Source: Actinoplanes palleronii
Lineage (GTDB): Bacteria; Actinomycetota; Actinomycetes; Mycobacteriales; Micromonosporaceae
Length of the DNA stretch: 64,000 bases
Direction of reading: 5' to 3'
NCBI RefSeq assembly: GCF_016862315.1
Contig: NZ_BOMS01000013.1
Location: 43,158-107,157 of the forward strand
Made by a program: the position numbers and the translations under genes. Positions 59,607-64,000 of this stretch are shown in pieces; within the stretch, counting starts at the first letter, position 1, and the number at the start of each line of letters is the position of its first letter. A model generated the notes under the pieces. That model searched no databases. It was not told the origin of the DNA and was given only the letters and a program-made list of their open reading frames with translations.

Positions 59607-60692
59607 TCAGATGCGGCCGGTGCGGTGCAGCTGGATGGCCACCACGATCGTGGCTATCAGGAGCAGGGCGGCGATCACCGTGGCGGTGATCTTCGCGGCG
59701 CTGTACGGGCGCTCGCCGGCGACCTCCGCGGTCCGGCCGTTGACCAGGACGTTGAAGGTGCGGCCGGCGTGCAGGTAGCACGCGATCCAGACCGGTAGCA
59801 GCATCAGCTTGAAGGTCAGGTCGTGGTATTCCGTGTCGACCGAGTGCACCCGCTGCTCGTCGCCGCCGATGTCGCGCTTGCAGTCGTCCTCGATCACCGA
59901 GGCCATCCGGGACTTCGCGGTGTCCAGCCCGGCCTCCGGCTCGACGTCGTAGCGCAGCGTCTCGTGGCCGGCCAGGTAATCCGGCCGGTACGGCTCGGCG
60001 TCCGGCAGCGGCCACGGCTCGAGCGCGTCCAGGTGCTTCGGCATCACCCGGGTGGAGCCGGTCACCAGTACGTCGTCGAACGTCCGGGAGACCACGCCGT
60101 TCGCCGACCACCAGCGGGTCTTCTGGACCTGCCGGGTCTTCGTCTCGCCGTTCTCGGTGTAGCTCTCGGTCTCCCAGTAGTGGTCGCCGCGCTCACCCCG
60201 GTACGCCGAGACGGTGTTCGCGTCGTACGTCCAGTGCGGCAGGTACGAGCTGTGCGACGACTCGGCCTCGCTCACCCGCTTGAGGCTGTTCGGCGCGAAC
60301 CACCGCGACGACGCCCACCCCCGCAGCGCCTCCCGCAGGGCCGGCCGGTCGATCAGGAACGGCAGCACCGCCTCCGGCACGACCTGCTCGCCGGAGGTGA
60401 CGTCGGCGACCAGCGCCGCACCGCAGAACTGGCACCGCTCGGAGATCTTGTCGCTCTGTGTCACCGCGCCACAGCCCCGGCAGGTGAAGACGTGCGGCGT
60501 CAGGGTGGCGATCGGCTTGCGCGGCAGGCCGGTGAACGCGGCCCAGGAGTGCTCGCGGATCGCCCGGTCGGCCGCCGCGACCGGTGTCTCGGTGCCGCAG
60601 TACGGGCACTTCAGCACGGTCGTGCCGGGGGCGAACTCGAGGCTCGCCCCGCAGCCGGAACACGGATATTGCGTCTGGGTCTGCTGGGACAC
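59607..60692 (-). CDS. Zinc-ribbon membrane protein, YdjG-like
   Basis: A 361-residue protein with two N-terminal zinc ribbons (YPCSGCGASLEF...CPYCGTE and FTCRGCGAVTQ...CQFCGAAL, residues 9-95), a long soluble middle part and a C-terminal membrane helix (ITATVIAALLLIATIVVAIQ). The layout resembles Bacillus YdjG, which with YdjI helps bring PspA to membranes. GTG 60692 starts 2 nt after the SPFH gene stop, so the two form an operon. No pspA gene is in the window. Confidence 0.7.
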   Translation of the reverse strand: MSQQTQTQYPCSGCGASLEFAPGTTVLKCPYCGTETPVAAADRAIREHSWAAFTGLPRKPIATLTPHVFTCRGCGAVTQSDKISERCQFCGAALVADVTSGEQVVPEAVLPFLIDRPALREALRGWASSRWFAPNSLKRVSEAESSHSSYLPHWTYDANTVSAYRGERGDHYWETESYTENGETKTRQVQKTRWWSANGVVSRTFDDVLVTGSTRVMPKHLDALEPWPLPDAEPYRPDYLAGHETLRYDVEPEAGLDTAKSRMASVIEDDCKRDIGGDEQRVHSVDTEYHDLTFKLMLLPVWIACYLHAGRTFNVLVNGRTAEVAGERPYSAAKITATVIAALLLIATIVVAIQLHRTGRI

Positions 60693-60694
60693 GG

Positions 60695-61795
60695 TCAGCC
60701 CTGCGGGGGCAGCGGCGGCGGCACCGCGGCGAAGACGGCGCTCAGCTCGGGCACCTGCCCGGCCGCGGTCCAGCCGGCCAGCCCGTTGCGCCAGACCAGG
60801 GTCTCCCGGGTGAGCGCGCCGGACGAGGCGTGCCCGGTCAGCGCGGCCACGTCGAACGGGCCCTGCTGCTGGCCGCCGATCGCGGCGAACCACTCGCCGA
60901 CCGGCAGCGGCGGCGGCCCGGCGGCCGGCGGTGCGGCGGCCGGGGTGTTCATCGACTGGGTGGCGCGCTGCCCGGCGGCCATCCCGATGCCGATCCCGAA
61001 CGCGTCGCCGGCGCCGCCCGGGTTCTTCGCGGCGTCCTCGATCGCGTTCGCGGTCTGGAACTTCGTATACGCGTCCAGGTTGCCGACCACGCCCATCGAG
61101 GTGCGCTTGTCCAGCGCCTCCTCCACCTCCGGCGGCACCGAGATGTTCTCGATGATGAACCGGGGGATCGCGATGCCGGACGGCGCGAGCTCGTCGGTGA
61201 GCACCGCGGACAGCGTGGTGCCGATGCTCTGCTGTTTGGCGGCCAGGTCGAGCAGCGGCACGCCGGACGTGGCGAGCGCGCTGCCCAGGTGGCTGACGAC
61301 CAGCTGGCGCAGGTATTCCTGGACCTCGGCGGTGCGGAACTGCGGGTCGGTGCCGACCAGCTCGGTCAGCAGCCGGGCCGGGTCGGACACCCGCATCGCG
61401 AAGCTGCCGAACGCCCGCAGCCGGACCGCGCCGAACTCCGCGTCCCGGACGATCACCGGGTTCTGCGTGCCCCACTTCATGTCGGTGAACTGCCGGGTGT
61501 TGACGAAGTACACCTCGGCCTTCCACGGCGAGTCGAAGCCGTACTTCCAGCCCTTGATGGTGGACAGGATCGGCAGGTTCTGCGTGGTCAGCGTGTGGGT
61601 GCCGGGCGGGAAGACGTCGGCGATCGTGCCCTCGTTCACGAAGACCGCGGTCTGCGACTCCCGGACGATCAGCTTGGCGCCCATCTTGATCTCGTTCTGG
61701 TACCGCGGGAACCGCCAGACGATGGTGTCCCGGCTGTCATCGAGCCACTCGATGATGTCGACCAGCTCACCCTTGAGTTTGTCCCAAAGACCCAT
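60695..61795 (-). CDS. SPFH-domain protein with GYF_2 tail, YdjI-like
   Basis: A 366-residue protein. It opens MGLWDKLKGELVDIIEWLDD, then has an SPFH/virion-core-like domain (ESQTAVFVNEGTIADVFPPG, about residues 45-240), a Gly/Ala/Pro linker, and a C-terminal GYF_2/DUF4339 domain (EWFAAIGGQQQGPFDVAAL, LVWRNGLAGWTAAGQVPEL). This matches the YdjI group of SPFH proteins. It has no membrane helix itself and may be recruited through the zinc-ribbon partner encoded 2 nt downstream. Confidence 0.8.
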   Translation of the reverse strand: MGLWDKLKGELVDIIEWLDDSRDTIVWRFPRYQNEIKMGAKLIVRESQTAVFVNEGTIADVFPPGTHTLTTQNLPILSTIKGWKYGFDSPWKAEVYFVNTRQFTDMKWGTQNPVIVRDAEFGAVRLRAFGSFAMRVSDPARLLTELVGTDPQFRTAEVQEYLRQLVVSHLGSALATSGVPLLDLAAKQQSIGTTLSAVLTDELAPSGIAIPRFIIENISVPPEVEEALDKRTSMGVVGNLDAYTKFQTANAIEDAAKNPGGAGDAFGIGIGMAAGQRATQSMNTPAAAPPAAGPPPLPVGEWFAAIGGQQQGPFDVAALTGHASSGALTRETLVWRNGLAGWTAAGQVPELSAVFAAVPPPLPPQG

Positions 61796-61869
61796 GCCGG
61801 CTCCTGCTCTCGCGCGCGTACCGAAGGTGGTGCGGCGCCGACCGTATCAACCAGCGGCGAGACCCGCCG

Positions 61870-62747
61870 CTACCAGGCGGAAAACCGACTCACCAGGAGC
61901 AGCGGAACGGCGGTCAGGGCGACCAGCACGGTGAGCGGCAGGGGCAGGGCGAACCCGGCGTAGAGCGCCAGGGCGCACAGCTCGGCGCCGAAGCCGCTGA
62001 TCGACAGGACGGTGGTGCGCGCCGCGGATCCGATGGTGTCCTGCAGGCGGGTCCCGGCGTGCACCGTCGCGTACTGGAGCAGCCCGAACGCGGCCGCGAC
62101 GGCGACCAGGCCGGCCAGGTGCGGCACCAGGGCACCGAGAGCGATCAGCGCGGCCGCCAGGGCCAGCGGAAGGGCCGGACCGCGGACCTGACGGCGGGCG
62201 GCCAGCGCACTGCCGCCGGCCATGGCCAGGGCCGTCAGAGCGAAGAGCAACGGTACGACCGGAGTACCCGCCCCCTTCTCCCGGGCGAGCAGCGGCAGGT
62301 ACTCGTCGAGCGCCGAGAAGCCCGGCACCGCGGCGGCCACCAGCAGCGCCCGCAGCACCACCCGGCTGCCCCGCACCTGGCGCAGCGCGGAACGCAGCGG
62401 GGCGGGTGGCGTGCCGGCTGAGGTCGTACCCCCGAGGGGTTCTTCCGGAAGGCGGAGCGCGAGCAGACCGCCTGCCGTGACCGTCGCCATGCTGATCGTG
62501 CCGACCAGGAGGTACCCGCCGCGAAGCCGGGATAACCGGGCCAGAGCAGCCAGCAGCCGAACCCGGCCGCGGTGACCAGCTCACCGAGGGCGTAGACGCG
62601 TTTGCGGGACCAGCGATCGGCGAGCGCGCCGGCCGGGATCTCGCCCGCGAACGTGACCACCGACCAGATCGCGAACAGCGACGAGATCGCGCCGGTGGTG
62701 AGCCCGGCGTCGGCGAACAGCAGCGCGTAGACCGGGTAGAGCGGCAC
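61870..62747 (-). pseudogene. MFS transporter with internal deletion and frameshift
   Basis: Two frames make up the gene. The first, from GTG 62747, encodes PLYPVYALLFADAGLTTGAI, IWSVVTFAGEIPAGALADRW and SRKRVYALGELVTAAG (first helices and loop 2-3 of an MFS protein) up to GYPGFAAG near 62505. The second frame resumes at YLLVGTISMATVTAGGLLAL and continues through helices 7-12 to 61870. About 60-70 codons (helices 4-6) are missing, and the junction is out of frame. Upstream of 62747 the homologous frame (YLTRACAEG) lacks a start and runs into TGA codons. The transporter is almost certainly non-functional. Confidence 0.75.
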
Positions 62748-62822
62748 ACCCTCGGCGCAGGCCCGGGTGAGATACAGGTGTCAGCGTCAAACCGGATGCA
62801 TGCCCTCAGTCTGCCGCACCGG

Positions 62823-63899
62823 TCAACGCAGTTGGGCCTCGTCGGCCGCGGCCCGGCCGGAGTCCCAGCCCTCGAGGCTGTGCACCCGGCTGGCCCGGGC
62901 CCGGACCGTGGTCGGGAAGACCCGGTCCATCGCGGCGCGCACCTGCACGTCCCGGCTGCGCAGCACCGGCAGCAGGTCGCTGTGCCCCTCGAACTCGCGC
63001 TCGGCGGCCTGCCGCAGCCGCTCGCCGATCCGCACGCCGTAGGCGACCAGGAACGACCGGCGGAACGCCTTCACCCGGGCCTTGCCCTTGGCCGGCTCGT
63101 CCCGGGTCATCGCCTTGTTCGCCTGCACCAGCAGCGAGGTGTAGAGCAGCTCGACCGCGTCGATGTCGGCGTCGAACCCGAAGATCGTGGTGAAGCCCAG
63201 CTCCGGCGACCAGACCGTGCGGCACGCGTTGGCCTTGGCGATCGCGTCGAGCAGCCCGGCCTTCTCGTTCTCGTAGGGGTGATCCACCCCGATCCGGCGG
63301 GCGAACGGCACCACGTCCACGGCCGGCGCGGTGACCTCCTCGATCCGGTACCGGGTGATCAGCTCCTGCGCCTTCGCGCTGTACGCCTCCGCCTCGGCCG
63401 GGAAGTCGGTCGCCTCGGCCTTCGCCAGCAGGGCACGCACCCGGTCGAGCAGCCGCCGGTCGGCGTGCTGGTGCACGACCGTCGCGGGGGTGCCGGGCGG
63501 CGGGACCAGGATCTCGATGCCGGGCAGAAGCCGCAACTCGGCCAGCAGTCCGAGGGACGCGTCCAGGACCGCGATCCGATCCGGCTTGCGGCCTTCGGCC
63601 GATTTTATCTGTACGACCTGGTCACGCCAGCCGTCGTCAACCGGATCCTTGCCGACCAGGAACGCGGCGGCCGCCTCGGCGACCACCCGGCCCTGGATCG
63701 GGTCACCCCGTCGTGCGATGACCCGGTGCAACTCGGCCGGCTGCCACCCGTCGCGGAACAGCCTGTCGAACTCACCGTCCAGCGCGGTGGCCAACGCCGC
63801 GTCGGTCTCGGCGGCCGGCGCACCGGTCAGCAGGTCCAGGGCTGTCTCATGATCGAGATCTCCGGCCCGCACACGTTCGAATATCTCCCGGGCCGACAT
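62823..63899 (-). CDS. DUF2786 domain protein
   Basis: A 358-residue soluble protein. The DUF2786 signature RVRALLAKAEATDFPAEAEA followed by YSAKAQELITRYRIEE lies near residues 152-190. The C-terminal half (TIFGFDADIDAVELLYTSLL, FRRSFLVAYGVRIGERL) is the usual partner region of these proteins, some of which resemble phage-encoded factors. Function is unknown. It is the last complete gene in the window. Confidence 0.85.
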   Translation of the reverse strand: MSAREIFERVRAGDLDHETALDLLTGAPAAETDAALATALDGEFDRLFRDGWQPAELHRVIARRGDPIQGRVVAEAAAAFLVGKDPVDDGWRDQVVQIKSAEGRKPDRIAVLDASLGLLAELRLLPGIEILVPPPGTPATVVHQHADRRLLDRVRALLAKAEATDFPAEAEAYSAKAQELITRYRIEEVTAPAVDVVPFARRIGVDHPYENEKAGLLDAIAKANACRTVWSPELGFTTIFGFDADIDAVELLYTSLLVQANKAMTRDEPAKGKARVKAFRRSFLVAYGVRIGERLRQAAEREFEGHSDLLPVLRSRDVQVRAAMDRVFPTTVRARASRVHSLEGWDSGRAAADEAQLR

Positions 63900-63975
63900 G
63901 CCGCAAATGGTAGTGGCCAGGCCCGGGTTCCCCCGGTCAGGGCCCGCTGACTTTAAATCTGCCGAGTTTTGTGGC

Positions 63976-64000
63976 GGGGAGGGCGGTGCGAGCCCTCCCC
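63976..64000. terminator. Hairpin at the window edge
   Basis: GGGGAGGGC and GCCCTCCCC form a perfect 9-bp stem with a 7-nt loop. It may be the terminator of a gene lying to the right and reading leftward. No U-tract is visible within the window, so this is tentative. Confidence 0.4.

Noticed and set aside
1..64000. tRNA or rRNA genes, prophage, insertion sequences
   Set aside because: I looked through the intergenic spaces by eye and saw no tRNA cloverleaf with a GGTTCGA-type arm, no transposase or integrase motif and no phage structural gene. A tRNAscan or covariance search could still find one I missed.

Overview
The window comes from a high-GC actinobacterium. Gene content, GTG/TTG starts, 1- to 4-base stop/start overlaps and the gene order (comEA-comEC-holA, rpsT, lepA, hemW, hrcA-dnaJ, rsmE, phoH-ybeY-corC-cdd-like-era, recO-uppS, zur-arsR, glyS, dusB) match the conserved actinobacterial block that in Mycobacterium tuberculosis runs, reversed, from about Rv2415c to Rv2357c. 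A Micromonosporaceae member such as Actinoplanes is my best guess, by inference only. No rRNA, tRNA, CRISPR array, prophage or insertion sequence was recognised.

0.0-11 kb: end of a PrmC-like methyltransferase, the DNA-uptake pair comEA/comEC, the polymerase III delta subunit gene, rpsT and lepA. 11-24 kb: a membrane PAS sensor, a lysozyme-like exported protein, an enoyl-CoA hydratase-like gene, hemW, the CIRCE-controlled hrcA-dnaJ pair, rsmE, a GH3 beta-glucosidase behind a CebR-like operator, a HIT protein and a serine hydrolase. 24-33.5 kb: phoH-ybeY-corC-pseudodeaminase-era, then recO-uppS. This Era carries about 300 extra N-terminal residues made largely of a 7-residue repeat.

33.5-50 kb looks like an accessory stretch between uppS and zur/arsR. 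It holds a secreted C39-like protease with a lipoprotein, an HTH-STAND ATPase translationally joined to a histidine phosphatase, HAD and thiamine-binding proteins, a vapBC module plus a decayed inverted vapBC copy, a secreted PHP protein, and a TPP-riboswitch-controlled ECF transporter (ykoE-ykoD-ykoC type). 50-53.2 kb is one zinc unit: znuA-znuC-znuB-arsR-zur behind a perfect 15-bp Zur-type palindrome. 53-64 kb returns to core genes (glyS, dusB) with a zinc-ribbon/SPFH pair resembling Bacillus YdjG/YdjI, a decayed MFS transporter and a DUF2786 protein.

Two features recur. First, two families of long palindromes sit in gene-end intergenic spaces at six places (three per family) and probably act as terminators. 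Second, short tandem repeats are unusually frequent, either in frame inside genes (comEA, comEC, era, acyltransferase, coiled-coil protein) or straddling stop codons (DUF4240 gene, histidine phosphatase gene).
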